Notes: generated from the sequence alone by a model not told the origin. A stretch of DNA of 64,000 nt from SIG603 sp963621245 (GCA_963621245.1 CAVFCW010000009.1:1-64000), one strand, 5' to 3'; positions 34,344 through 42,882 are shown, numbered from the stretch's first letter. Made by a program: numbers and translations.

Positions 34344-34419
34344 AATCTTCTCCTTTCAAAATTCTGTTTATAACTTTTTTTATAATTGTAACACATAAAA
34401 ATGAATAAATAAACGAAAA

Positions 34420-34558
34420 CGCAAAAAGAAAAGGGCTGCGATAAACGCAACCCACTGTATGCTGTTATATGGAAGCCGAAAGGAGAACAAAGAAAAAACA
34501 AAAACAACAAAAAATTATCAGAAAGGAATCTTTCAGCTTCCACCTTGTGATCAAAAAT
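34420..34558 (-). ncRNA. Candidate small RNA (about 135 nt)
   Basis: A transcription unit without an open reading frame. It has a promoter at 34566-34595, a 12-bp long-range helix (GGAAGCUGAAAG with CUUUCGGCUUCC; 34530-34541 with 34471-34482, one G-U pair), a 47-base U-rich loop, and an intrinsic terminator (GGGTTGCG/CGCAGCCC then TTTTCTTTTT, 34420-34453). GAAAG can alternatively pair with a CUUUC five bases on. It matches no family I know, including 6S and SRP RNA. Confidence 0.5.
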
Positions 34559-34565
34559 CGTTATA

Positions 34566-34595
34566 ATACTATCACACGATAGGGCTTTGTGTCAA
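34566..34595 (-). promoter_or_regulatory. Promoter of the candidate small RNA
   Basis: On the minus strand a perfect TTGACA, 18 bases, TAGTAT; an alternative GATAGT with a TG extension gives a 16-base spacer. Confidence 0.55.
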
Positions 34596-34639
34596 CAAAA
34601 AAAGCCAAAATAAAGCTAAGTTTATTTACTTCGTAATTA

Positions 34640-34668
34640 TTGACCTTTATAACCCCATTTGATATAAT
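34640..34668 (+). promoter_or_regulatory. pyrBI promoter
   Basis: TTGACC, 17 bases, TATAAT. The leader is about 46 bases, too short for a PyrR attenuator. Confidence 0.8.
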
Positions 34669-34721
34669 TCACAATTGAAAATAAGTCAGAAACACAAACG
34701 GTTATTAAAAGGAGGACAAAA

Positions 34722-35642
34722 ATGCCGCGTCATCTTTTAAATCCTATGGATTTCTCAGTCGAAGAAATTTACAAGCTGATTGATTTAGCTTCAGACATCG
34801 AGAAAAATCCCGATAAGTACGCTCACGCATGCGACAGAAAAATATTAGCTACGTTATTTTATGAACCAAGCACAAGAACCCGCCTCAGCTTTGAAGCTGC
34901 TATGTATCGTTTAGGCGGGCATGTACTTGGTTTTTCTTCTGCCGCCTCGAGCTCGGCAACTAAGGGCGAAACTGTATCCGATACTCTCAGAATGGTTTCT
35001 TGCTATGCCGACATCTGCGCCATGCGCCACCCCAAGGAGGGCGCCGCTTTCGTAGCTTCTCAGAAAGCGGGAATTCCCGTTATCAACGCGGGCGACGGCG
35101 GTCATCAGCACCCGACTCAGACCCTCACGGATCTTCTCACAATTCACTCGCTCAAGGGTAAATTTGAGGGCTTGACGGTAGGACTTTGCGGAGATTTGAA
35201 ATTTGGCAGAACCGTACATTCACTTATCAATGCACTTTCAAGATACGAGGGCGTAAAATTTGTTCTCATCTCCCCGCCCGAGCTCAAAGTTCCCGAGTAC
35301 ATCACCGATATGCTTGACTCCAAGGGCTACGAGTATAAAGAGGTTATCTCGCTTGACGAGGCTATCCCCAATCTTGACATACTCTATATGACGAGAGTTC
35401 AGAAAGAAAGATTCTTCAACGAGGAAGATTACCTTCGTATGAAAGATTTCTACATTCTCAACAAAGAGAAAATGGCTCTCGCAAAAGACGACATGCTTGT
35501 TCTTCATCCGCTTCCGAGAGTCAACGAAATCGCACTCGAGGTAGACGATGACCCAAGAGCCGCTTACTTCAAGCAGGCACAGTACGGCATGTACGTTCGA
35601 ATGGCAATTATTTTAACATTACTTGGAATCGAGGTAGAGTGA
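34722..35642 (+). CDS. pyrB: Aspartate carbamoyltransferase, catalytic chain
   Basis: Joins carbamoyl phosphate and aspartate, the committed step of pyrimidine synthesis. The 306 residues include the carbamoyl-phosphate loop EPSTRTRLSFE near residue 48, AGDGGHQHPTQTL near 125, and HPLPRVNEI near 260. A consensus AAAAGGAGG precedes the ATG. The regulatory chain gene follows after one base, so this is an E. coli-like allosteric ATCase rather than the PyrR-controlled free trimer of Bacillus. Confidence 0.97.
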   Translation: MPRHLLNPMDFSVEEIYKLIDLASDIEKNPDKYAHACDRKILATLFYEPSTRTRLSFEAAMYRLGGHVLGFSSAASSSATKGETVSDTLRMVSCYADICAMRHPKEGAAFVASQKAGIPVINAGDGGHQHPTQTLTDLLTIHSLKGKFEGLTVGLCGDLKFGRTVHSLINALSRYEGVKFVLISPPELKVPEYITDMLDSKGYEYKEVISLDEAIPNLDILYMTRVQKERFFNEEDYLRMKDFYILNKEKMALAKDDMLVLHPLPRVNEIALEVDDDPRAAYFKQAQYGMYVRMAIILTLLGIEVE

Positions 35643-35643
35643 T

Positions 35644-36069
35644 ATGCTTAACATCAGCGGACTTGACAACGGAGTAGTTCTTGACCACATTCCTGCAGGC
35701 AAAAGCATGGAGCTTTATAATTACCTCGAGCTCGGTAAGCTCGATACGCAGGTTGCCATAATCAAAAACGCCGACTCCCACAAAATGGGCAAAAAGGACA
35801 TAATCAAAATTTCAGGCTCAATCGACGATATAGATCTCGACGTTGTCGGCTTTGTAAGCCAGAGAATTTCCGTCGTCATCATCAAAGACGGAAAAGTTGT
35901 CGAGAAAAGAGCGATTCATCATCCGAAAAAGCTCACAAACGTCATCAAATGCAAAAATCCGCGCTGCATTACATCCGTGGAGACAGAGCTTCCGAACATC
36001 TTCCTTCTCAGCGAAACAGGTTCAAAAACTTACCGCTGCATCTATTGCGAGGAAAAATATTCAAGATAA
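35644..36069 (+). CDS. pyrI: Aspartate carbamoyltransferase, regulatory chain
   Basis: Binds nucleotides and gives ATCase its allosteric control. The 141 residues have the allosteric domain first (YLELGKLDTQVAI, LDVVGFVSQRISVV). The zinc domain follows, with four Cys in KCKNPRC and YRCIYCEEKY, which hold the catalytic chains together. The gene is directly coupled to pyrB, and a terminator follows. Confidence 0.95.
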   Translation: MLNISGLDNGVVLDHIPAGKSMELYNYLELGKLDTQVAIIKNADSHKMGKKDIIKISGSIDDIDLDVVGFVSQRISVVIIKDGKVVEKRAIHHPKKLTNVIKCKNPRCITSVETELPNIFLLSETGSKTYRCIYCEEKYSR

Positions 36070-36083
36070 CCGTAACAAAGCTA

Positions 36084-36117
36084 AAAGGAGCAAGCTTGCC
36101 GCTTGCTCCTTTTTATT
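36084..36117. terminator. Bidirectional terminator between pyrI and nnr
   Basis: AAAGGAGCAAGC pairs with GCTTGCTCCTTT around TTGCC, with T5 on the plus side and a T-containing tract on the other. Confidence 0.85.
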
Positions 36118-36118
36118 T

Positions 36119-37660
36119 TTATTCAAGTTCTTTGTAAACTTTGGGCAGATATTCGATAAAATCAGTTGGCAGACAAGCCGTTTGACCGAGTTCTTTCGCC
36201 GCAAGATCGCCCGCTCTTCCATGAACATACGCTCCGAGCACAGCGGCTTTGTCGGGCGAAATTCCCACGGCAGCCAACGCACCTATTATTCCCGAGAGAA
36301 CATCTCCGCTGCCGCCCTTTGCCATGCCCGCATTTCCGCTTGTGTTAATATGAGTGACTGTTTTTTCAGCGTCATCGTTATTTGGAGAGCAAATAACCGT
36401 TCCCGAACCTTTAAGCAGAGTTATCACACCGTACTTTTTTGAAAATTCTCTTGCCGTCTCAATGCGGTGCGCCTGTATCTCACCTATTTTCTTGCCCGTA
36501 AGGCGAGACATCTCACCTGGATGCGGCGTGACGATAATAGGATAATTTCTGTTTTCAAGCAGTCCCATGTGTAGAGAAATATAATTTAATGCGTCGGCAT
36601 CCAAAACTATCGGACACACGCAGTTTTCCAGTATAAGCGGAACATATTTTTCGGCAAGCTCACCGAGACCGCAGCCCATAACAACTGCCGTAGCATTTGA
36701 GAGAGCATTCGTTAACTTTTCGAACGATTTCTTTTTTGTCTCTAAGTTTTCAAAATCAAGCACCGTGAAAATCGGCTCCGAAAGCTGAACCGCAATGAGC
36801 GGATAAATATCCTTTGTCACAACGATATTCACAAGTCCTACTCCGCTTCTGAGAGCTCCTTTGGCGCACATAACGCACGCACCTATCATTCCCATACTGC
36901 CGCAGATTATCACAAGTCTGCCGTACGTTCCTTTGTTGCTGTCAGCTTTTCTCTCAATCATTAGTTTTTTTGCGTTAGAGGGAGAAAGACATCCAAAGTC
37001 GGTTTCACAGTTTTTAATATCGTCTTTGTCAATTCCGACGTTTGCCAAACTAATCTTGCCGCAAAAGCTCTTTCCAGGTTCCGAGACAAATGCCGGCTTA
37101 ATCGCCGAAAACGTGACGGTCAAATCCGCCTTGACAGCCTCACCCAGAACCTCACCGCTGTCACAGCAAACGCCAGATGGAATATCGATTGATATTATAT
37201 CGGCTTTTGAATTGTTAACATTTTCGATTACTTCAGTGAGATCTCCTCTCACCGCTCCCTTAAATCCGAAACCGAAAATTCCGTCAATAATTATATCGGC
37301 TTCCGAAATGAAAGAAAATACAGTTTCTTTGCCGTCCTTTGATAAGTCACAAATAGGTATAGCCGAATAAAGCTCATGAAATGCGTCAAGTGCAAGCTCC
37401 GTTGCCGGAGACCCCTGAACCAAAATAACCCTCACAAGTGCACCACAGTCAAAAAGCTTGTTTGCACATACATATCCGTCGCCGCCGTTATTTCCTTTAC
37501 CGCAAAGCACAACCACCTTTTTGCCTCGCGGAAAATACTCACGAATCACGGTGTCTGCCACGGCATTTCCAGCATTTGCCATCAAACTGCTCATGGAAAC
37601 GCCCTTTTCGACTGCAAGCTTTTCAAGAGCCTTGATATTTTCACTTGTATAAATTTTCAT
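36119..37660 (-). CDS. nnr: Bifunctional NAD(P)H-hydrate epimerase / ADP-dependent dehydratase
   Basis: Repairs hydrated NAD(P)H. The 513 residues join a YjeF N-terminal epimerase domain (residues 1-210; VVLCGKGNNGGDGYV, IDGIFGFGFKGAVRG, IDIPSGV) to a C-terminal ribokinase-like dehydratase. The dehydratase shows VVMGCGLGEL, LDADALN, VTPHPGEMSRL, LLKGSGTVI and the NTSGNAGMAKGGSGDVLSG loop. The ATG at 37660 has GGGAGG six bases upstream; a longer reading lies in the promoter. This fused form is usual in bacteria. Confidence 0.94.
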   Translation of the reverse strand: MKIYTSENIKALEKLAVEKGVSMSSLMANAGNAVADTVIREYFPRGKKVVVLCGKGNNGGDGYVCANKLFDCGALVRVILVQGSPATELALDAFHELYSAIPICDLSKDGKETVFSFISEADIIIDGIFGFGFKGAVRGDLTEVIENVNNSKADIISIDIPSGVCCDSGEVLGEAVKADLTVTFSAIKPAFVSEPGKSFCGKISLANVGIDKDDIKNCETDFGCLSPSNAKKLMIERKADSNKGTYGRLVIICGSMGMIGACVMCAKGALRSGVGLVNIVVTKDIYPLIAVQLSEPIFTVLDFENLETKKKSFEKLTNALSNATAVVMGCGLGELAEKYVPLILENCVCPIVLDADALNYISLHMGLLENRNYPIIVTPHPGEMSRLTGKKIGEIQAHRIETAREFSKKYGVITLLKGSGTVICSPNNDDAEKTVTHINTSGNAGMAKGGSGDVLSGIIGALAAVGISPDKAAVLGAYVHGRAGDLAAKELGQTACLPTDFIEYLPKVYKELE

Positions 37661-37696
37661 ACTCAGCCTCCCAAAATCAAACTCCATATTGGTTAC

Positions 37697-37725
37697 ATAA
37701 TACCATTCAAAAGGCTTAAAATCAA
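37697..37725 (-). promoter_or_regulatory. nnr promoter
   Basis: On the minus strand TTGATT, 17 bases, TATTAT with TGG just before the -10, 37 bases from the start codon. Confidence 0.65.
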
Positions 37726-37785
37726 CAAAAGCCAAGTAATCAAAATGTAAAATTAAACATAAAGACAAAAAATTTCAAAAAACAC

Positions 37786-37814
37786 TTGCATTCTCAAGAC
37801 TAATGTAGTATAAT
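37786..37814 (+). promoter_or_regulatory. tRNA-Pro promoter
   Basis: TTGCAT, 17 bases, TATAAT, ending 11 bases before the tRNA. Confidence 0.75.
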
Positions 37815-37825
37815 CAAAAAGTCAT

Positions 37826-37901
37826 CGGGGTGTAGCGCAGATGGTAGCGCGCTTGAATGGGGTTCAAGAGGCCGTGGGTTCAACTCCCGCCACTCCGACC
37901 A
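37826..37901 (+). tRNA. tRNA-Pro (anticodon GGG)
   Basis: A full cloverleaf: acceptor CGGGGTG/CACTCCG with one G-U pair, D arm GCGCAG...GGTAGCGC, anticodon stem CTTGA/TCAAG with loop ATGGGGT (anticodon GGG), T arm GTGGGTTCAACTCCCGC, discriminator A and an encoded CCA. It decodes CCC and CCU proline codons. Confidence 0.95.
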
Positions 37902-37905
37902 TAAA

Positions 37906-37950
37906 AAAGCACACAAAAACGGCTGTTTCAAGCCGTTTTTGTGCTTTTTA
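37906..37950 (+). terminator. tRNA-Pro terminator
   Basis: AAAAACGGCT pairs with AGCCGTTTTT inside an outer GCACA/TGTGC stem, followed by T5. Confidence 0.9.
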
Positions 37951-38016
37951 TTATATCTTGGCAGAAACAAACCCACGCCTTTAGGGTTAGTTTTGACACA
38001 AACTCAATAATATAAA

Positions 38017-38066
38017 AGCAAGGCAAAAACGGGGCACATTGCTGTCCCATTTTTGCCTTGCTTTGT
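38017..38066 (-). terminator. PAP2 operon terminator
   Basis: A long inverted repeat: AGCAAGGCAAAAACGGG pairs with CCCATTTTTGCCTTGCT. It is T-rich outside on the minus strand and can act in both directions. Confidence 0.75.
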
Positions 38067-38098
38067 CTTATTTTCAGTTTTAACGATTAAACAACCGT

Positions 38099-38944
38099 TT
38101 AATCATAATCTCCGCATTTATACTTAAACACTTTTGTCATTAACAATATAACCACGGTCGCATCAAGCAATCCCACCGAAACATCACTTAAGAAATGAGC
38201 GCCCGACACTATTCTTGCCAAACCAACCACAACGGGGAAAATTATGCAGATTATCAAAACGATATTCTCTCGCTTTTTAAGCGGCGGAATCACCGAGAAA
38301 ATAATCGGAAACAGAAGTGTTCCGGCGGCGCTTGCCGTGTGACCGCTTGGGAACGACTTAAACTCCTCCTTGGCAATTACCGAAGCGAATTCTTTCTTGA
38401 CGTTCGAAGTGAAATTCCACCAATTCTCAAATGAAATATCGTCACGGCCCATAAGCATGCGGTAGCGCGGTCTTCCTCTGAACTGCTTGATTATCTCGTA
38501 ACTCAGAAAAATCAGCATGGGCGTAAGACCCAGAAAAAGCGAGAGTTTTCTCAGTTTATCTTTGTCTGATTTGTCGCAGAGAAGATAAACTGCCGCCGTA
38601 AACACGAGACTTATCACGATTAATACAACACTGCCGAGAACTTTGTTTTGCATGTTCTCGTAAGAATCCTTGAAATAAAGTGCCACTGCCACCAAGTCGA
38701 GCAAGCTGAAAAGGCACAGCGGAATGCTCTTTTCGAGTCTGTTTCTGTCAAACGAAGCGATGCAAAATGCGACGCTCGAAAGATAGCAAAGCATCATAGG
38801 CGTCTGACCGAAACCGGCGAATATCACGCCGAACATACTGCTTTGGTTACATATGCTTTGCGATACTCTGAGATCGAAAAAAGATCCGAGCAAAAGTCCG
38901 AAAAGCGATATTGATACCGATAAATAAAGTACTTTTTTATACAT
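38099..38944 (-). CDS. PAP2-family membrane phosphatase
   Basis: A 281-residue integral membrane phosphatase with about seven hydrophobic segments. The three PAP2 motifs are present: KQFRGRPRYR, PSGH and ARIVSGAHFLSD. It probably dephosphorylates a lipid phosphate such as undecaprenyl pyrophosphate or phosphatidate on the outer face. GGAGAG precedes the ATG. It follows the DUF975/CmpB fusion gene by 13 bases and shares its transcript. Confidence 0.9.
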   Translation of the reverse strand: MYKKVLYLSVSISLFGLLLGSFFDLRVSQSICNQSSMFGVIFAGFGQTPMMLCYLSSVAFCIASFDRNRLEKSIPLCLFSLLDLVAVALYFKDSYENMQNKVLGSVVLIVISLVFTAAVYLLCDKSDKDKLRKLSLFLGLTPMLIFLSYEIIKQFRGRPRYRMLMGRDDISFENWWNFTSNVKKEFASVIAKEEFKSFPSGHTASAAGTLLFPIIFSVIPPLKKRENIVLIICIIFPVVVGLARIVSGAHFLSDVSVGLLDATVVILLMTKVFKYKCGDYD

Positions 38945-38957
38945 AAACTCTCTCCGA

Positions 38958-40805
38958 TTATCCCTTTAAATCGTGGTAAATTTCATTTTGAATATGATCC
39001 GCCGCTTGCGTTTGCTTTGAAAAATCGTCGGTTATTCCCTTGCCCTCGTTCGGACAGAAATGAGCGACCGTGCAGTCGGCAAGGAAGCAGATAACAAGCG
39101 CCGTGCAAACGGGAACGATAACGGTAGGCTTAATCTTTCGTGCGATGTTGTCGATAAGCGGAGCGAGAACATACACAACGGCAATTCCGCCTATGCCGAA
39201 CACGAGAAGCCCCTCTGCGCAAACTCTGCCGTTTATATTGAGGAAATAACCTGAATAGTCCCACCACTTTTGACCGTCGTGAGCGTACTGGAGCCAAACG
39301 GAAGTGATATACTCCACAAGACCGCACAGCACGATTGAAGCTACAAACTCGAGCCTCGGCTTGTAGCGGAATTTATTGAGAAGCAGAAGTATCAGCACGC
39401 ATCCCGTGCCGTAAATCGGAAGCCACGGGCCGTAGTTCACGCCTCGGTTTGCAAGAGTTCCCTCGGTGATGAGCGTGAGGCTCACCTCCCACAGCCAACC
39501 GAATATGCTCATGGTGAAGAATATCGTGATAAGCGTGGTAACGGAATAACTTCTCACGTAGTCGTAACTTTCGTCGTCTCGAATTTTTTCTTTTCTGCCT
39601 ATGGGGAAAAGTCTTGAAGGATAGACATCGCCGTTAAGTATGGACGAAATATCGGCAAAGCGAAGTTTTCTTCGCTTATATCTTCTCACAGCCTCTTCCT
39701 CGGCATCGTAGCGCAAAACCACGCCGAAAGTATCCGCAAAAAATCTCTTGACGGGATTTTTATAGTCAACTGCCTCTTCCTTTTCGGCGTACTCACCGCT
39801 AATCTTGGGATAAGCCGCACCGAGAAGCTCTTGACTTGCCTTTTTGTAAAGGTAGGTATCGTTTAAAAGCTCGCTCAAATCTCCCTCATTCTCCTTGTAA
39901 GCGTCACGCAAGGTGCACCAATACTCGGCAAAAGCCGCAGTTTTGTAGGGTACGACCCATAAAAGTCCCGCAATACCGCCCGTGATAAAAGAGAGGATAT
40001 CCCAAAGTATAAAACTCAGTTCAAATACAAAGCACTCAAATTTGTGCCCGTCCATCATTTTTCTCGAGAGCAAAATTGCGTCCTTTGAGCTTATATCGGG
40101 ATTTTCAGCCAAGATGTACGGAAAAAGAAAATATGAATAATGCTTGATGACTCCGCCGATTATCGTCAATGCCCACAGCGTTTCATAAATAAATTTGCGA
40201 AGCGAAGAGAGCGTGAAATGAATCCACCTCTTGCACCAAAGCGGATAGATAAAAAGGTGCAGAGAAAGACGACGGTAAATTCTCGCCTCGAGGAAAATTC
40301 TCGCCATGGCAATCTCGAAAACGTTTGTGATAAACAGGAAGAACGCCGTCAGGAACACCATGCCGAATAAAATAAACAAAACCTGAGTTGCGGAATTTGA
40401 ATCGGTAATTGAAAGTATCGTCGTATAAATCGTGACATAGAACGATCCCGAATGAACTTTATTTGCGATTCCGGCAAGCACTCCGCGGCTGTAGCCTATG
40501 CTGACAATGCCGATTTTCTTGTCCGCCGCCGTCTCGTTTTTCTCGTATTCCTCCTCTGATTTTTCCTCAAAGTCGGACATTTTATTCTCGATAACGGCAT
40601 CATAAACCTGAGAAAAACCGTAACTCGATGTATGAGAGCCCCTCTCGGCAGCGATCAATCCTTTATCGGTACGCCAAGAGAGAAAGTTTGTGATTTCATT
40701 GTTTCCGCTTCCTATCAAAGCGGCAATGAGAATTGTGACCACAAAAAACAAATAGTGCGCCTTAACGGATTTTTTTGCGGCTTTTTTTATATCTTTTCTG
40801 TTCAT
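38958..40805 (-). CDS. DUF975 membrane domain fused to a CmpB-like (type IV ABC transporter) domain
   Basis: A 615-residue polytopic membrane protein in two parts. Residues about 1-335 look like DUF975: they open NRKDIKKAAKKSVKAHY, have several membrane segments and a late ISSKDAILLSRKMMDGHK box. A charged cytoplasmic linker (about 340-430) follows. Residues 430-590 match the CmpB/PF06541 family (FGWLWEVSLTLITEGTLANRG, PIYGTGCVLILLL). The ATG at 40805 has GAGG upstream; a longer reading runs into the divergent promoter. The function is unknown. Both domains usually occur in separate proteins in my experience of the families. Confidence 0.75.
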   Translation of the reverse strand: MNRKDIKKAAKKSVKAHYLFFVVTILIAALIGSGNNEITNFLSWRTDKGLIAAERGSHTSSYGFSQVYDAVIENKMSDFEEKSEEEYEKNETAADKKIGIVSIGYSRGVLAGIANKVHSGSFYVTIYTTILSITDSNSATQVLFILFGMVFLTAFFLFITNVFEIAMARIFLEARIYRRLSLHLFIYPLWCKRWIHFTLSSLRKFIYETLWALTIIGGVIKHYSYFLFPYILAENPDISSKDAILLSRKMMDGHKFECFVFELSFILWDILSFITGGIAGLLWVVPYKTAAFAEYWCTLRDAYKENEGDLSELLNDTYLYKKASQELLGAAYPKISGEYAEKEEAVDYKNPVKRFFADTFGVVLRYDAEEEAVRRYKRRKLRFADISSILNGDVYPSRLFPIGRKEKIRDDESYDYVRSYSVTTLITIFFTMSIFGWLWEVSLTLITEGTLANRGVNYGPWLPIYGTGCVLILLLLNKFRYKPRLEFVASIVLCGLVEYITSVWLQYAHDGQKWWDYSGYFLNINGRVCAEGLLVFGIGGIAVVYVLAPLIDNIARKIKPTVIVPVCTALVICFLADCTVAHFCPNEGKGITDDFSKQTQAADHIQNEIYHDLKG

Positions 40806-40854
40806 AATCTTGCCTCGAAAATAACAATTATGCGTGAAAATCTCAAAATATATC

Positions 40855-40884
40855 TTGATACTGATTGTAACACAATAATATAAT
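40855..40884 (+). promoter_or_regulatory. Promoter of the SGNH lipoprotein gene
   Basis: TTGATA, 18 bases, TATAAT, 27 bases upstream of the start. It lies in a 105-base divergent spacer. Confidence 0.65.
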
Positions 40885-40910
40885 AAAATAAACACAAAAA
40901 GGAGGCGCTC

Positions 40911-41582
40911 ATGAAATTAAGATTAATTATTCTTACAGCTTTATCCTGTATCACGGCGATTTTGTCACTTTCTGCGTGTTCCGATAGTGAGAGCAAAACA
41001 GAAAGCGGCAACAAAAATCCGTCTGTCATCGCATGCGTAGGCGACAGCATAACTTACGGCTACGGCGTGAGTGATAACGAAAGCTACCCCGCATGTCTTG
41101 CGGAGCTTTTCGGCGAAGACACAAGCGTTCTCGATTACGGCGTGAACGGCGCAACGGGAACAGACGGCTGCTCGATGTCCTATTCTTCCATGAACGCATA
41201 CAACTTGGCAAAAGAGTCGAAAGCCGATATTTACATAGTTATGTTCGGCACGAACGACGCACACGAAGGCTTTTGGAACAAGGAAAATTATTTATCATCG
41301 ATGAAAAACATGCTTGATGAATTCAAATCGGCTAATCCCGATACTAAAATTATTCTCATGCAGCCGCCCGCCGTATTCACGAACGGAATCAGCGACGATA
41401 TTATCAAAGGCGAGCTCCACGATGCAGTCAGCGAGCTTGCAGAAGAATACAAAGCGACGCTAATCGATCTCTACTCCCTAACCGAAGGAAACGAAGCTTT
41501 CTTCTCGGACGGAGTTCACCCAACCGCCGACGGCTACCGAGAAATAGCCGAATGTATTTATGAAGAAATGACCGAACAATAA
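40911..41582 (+). CDS. SGNH/GDSL-family lipoprotein esterase
   Basis: A 223-residue exported lipoprotein (lipobox LSAC near residue 23) with an SGNH hydrolase domain. The blocks are GDSITYGYG (catalytic Ser), GVNGATG, FGTND (Asn) and SDGVHPTADGY (Asp and His). Such enzymes remove acetyl or acyl groups from wall glycans, plant polysaccharides or lipids; the substrate is unknown. An AGGAGG ribosome binding site precedes the ATG. It stands alone, ending in a strong terminator. Confidence 0.9.
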   Translation: MKLRLIILTALSCITAILSLSACSDSESKTESGNKNPSVIACVGDSITYGYGVSDNESYPACLAELFGEDTSVLDYGVNGATGTDGCSMSYSSMNAYNLAKESKADIYIVMFGTNDAHEGFWNKENYLSSMKNMLDEFKSANPDTKIILMQPPAVFTNGISDDIIKGELHDAVSELAEEYKATLIDLYSLTEGNEAFFSDGVHPTADGYREIAECIYEEMTEQ

Positions 41583-41623
41583 AAGTTTTGAACAATTTTT
41601 TCAAAACTGTTTAAAACTTACGC

Positions 41624-41660
41624 AAGAAAGCCGTCCCCATCAAAGGGACGGCTTTCTTCA
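41624..41660. terminator. Bidirectional terminator before argF
   Basis: AAGAAAGCCGTCCC pairs with GGGACGGCTTTCTT around CATCAAA; it serves both the SGNH gene and argF. Confidence 0.9.
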
Positions 41661-41677
41661 ATCAAATATCAATCAAA

Positions 41678-42679
41678 TTAACCGACAGTTGTTCCGCCGA
41701 GAGTAGCCATAATAACAGCTTTAATCGTGTGGATTCTGTTCTCTGCCTCGTCAAAAACAATGCTCTGCTTGCCGCTGAAAACTTCGTCCGTAACTTCCAT
41801 GCAGTCTCTTCCGAAACGCTCGCCCATTTCCTTGCCGATCTTTGTCTTGAGATCGTGGAATGCCGGCAGACAGTGCATAAATACGGCGTTCTCGCCTGCA
41901 ATGCCCATGAGGTGAGAATTAATCTGGTAAGCGGAAAGATCGTTGATTCTCTCCTCCCAAACCTCGAGCGGCTCGCCCATAGATACCCAAACGTCGGTAT
42001 AAAGAACATCTGCACCCTCAACAGCCTTTTCGGGATTCTCCTCAAATGTGAGAGTTGAACCGGACTCCTTTGCGTAACCCTCGCAAAGCTTGATGAGATC
42101 CTCACTCGGCCAATACTTTTTCGGAGCGGCGCAAGTAAAATTAAGTCCGAGCTTAGCGCAACCTACCATGAGGCTGTTGCCCATGTTGTAGCGGCAGTCG
42201 CCGAGATAGCAGAAGTTGATTCCCTTAAGCTTTCCGAAATGCTCCTTTATGGTAAGCATATCGGCTAAAATCTGTGTGGGATGAAATTCGTTTGTGAGTC
42301 CGTTCCAAACAGGTACGCCCGCATTTTCGGCAAGCTCCTCAACTATGCTCTGCTCAAATCCGCGGTACTCAATGCCATCGTAAATTCTTCCAAGAACATG
42401 AGCCGTGTCGGCAATGGACTCCTTCTTTCCCATCTGTGAGCCCGAGGGGCCGAGGTAGGTACATCCCATTCCGAGGTCGTAAGCGGCAACCTCAAACGAA
42501 CAGCGTGTTCTTGTTGAGTCCTTCTCAAAGAGGATAACTATATTTTTTCCGGGGAAAACCTTGTGAGAAATTCCCGCCTTCTTCTGAGCCTTAAGCTCTG
42601 CGGCAAGATTTACAAGATACTCTATCTCCTCGGGAGTGTAATCGATAAGCTTCAAAAAGCTTCTTCCTTTAAAATTCAT
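41678..42679 (-). CDS. argF: Ornithine carbamoyltransferase
   Basis: Makes citrulline from ornithine and carbamoyl phosphate. It has 333 residues. Motifs are the carbamoyl-phosphate loop STRTRCSFE near 57, FHPTQILADM near 135, and the ornithine-side FMHCLPAFHD near 270. The symbol could equally be arcB (catabolic), but no arginine deiminase genes lie nearby. A possible ArgR box sits upstream of the promoter, which supports the biosynthetic reading. The ATG at 42679 has AAAGGATG upstream at a rather long spacing. Confidence 0.93.
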   Translation of the reverse strand: MNFKGRSFLKLIDYTPEEIEYLVNLAAELKAQKKAGISHKVFPGKNIVILFEKDSTRTRCSFEVAAYDLGMGCTYLGPSGSQMGKKESIADTAHVLGRIYDGIEYRGFEQSIVEELAENAGVPVWNGLTNEFHPTQILADMLTIKEHFGKLKGINFCYLGDCRYNMGNSLMVGCAKLGLNFTCAAPKKYWPSEDLIKLCEGYAKESGSTLTFEENPEKAVEGADVLYTDVWVSMGEPLEVWEERINDLSAYQINSHLMGIAGENAVFMHCLPAFHDLKTKIGKEMGERFGRDCMEVTDEVFSGKQSIVFDEAENRIHTIKAVIMATLGGTTVG

Positions 42680-42720
42680 ATTGCAAACATCCTTTCTTCC
42701 GATCATGAAAACATATGAGT

Positions 42721-42749
42721 AATTTATCACATCTTTCGCAAAAAGTCAA
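42721..42749 (-). promoter_or_regulatory. argF promoter
   Basis: On the minus strand TTGACT, 17 bases, TAAATT with TGA before it. Confidence 0.65.
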
Positions 42750-42755
42750 CGATTT

Positions 42756-42773
42756 TATGAATAAATATACAGT
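42756..42773. promoter_or_regulatory. Possible ArgR box
   Basis: TATGAATAAATATACAGT differs at one core position from the ArgR consensus TGAAT-WWWW-ATTCA. It lies seven bases upstream of the argF -35. AT-rich DNA yields such matches by chance, so the call is tentative. Confidence 0.35.
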
Positions 42774-42814
42774 TCATTTGCATCACTTTAATTATCGGAA
42801 AATACAAAAATCAA

Positions 42815-42841
42815 AAGTCCCCACAAAAACTGCGGGGACAG
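42815..42841 (-). terminator. GH43 operon terminator
   Basis: On the minus strand GTCCCCGCA pairs with TGTGGGGAC around GTTTT, followed by TTTTGATTTTTG. Confidence 0.85.
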
Positions 42842-42882
42842 TCGCATATTGATTTTACCGCCAAGTTATAGTTTAGTCAAGC

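Noticed and set aside
34298..34543. Open reading frame of 81 codons on the minus strand across the candidate small RNA
   Set aside because: It has no usable ribosome binding site, runs through a terminator and overlaps the start of the small membrane protein gene.
34420..34558. 6S RNA or SRP RNA
   Set aside because: There is no long bulged rod of about 180-200 bases, and no SRP tetraloop or conserved helix 8 sequence.
41678..42679. Catabolic ornithine carbamoyltransferase (arcB) of an arginine deiminase operon
   Set aside because: No arcA, arcC or arginine/ornithine antiporter gene lies nearby and the gene is alone with its own promoter.
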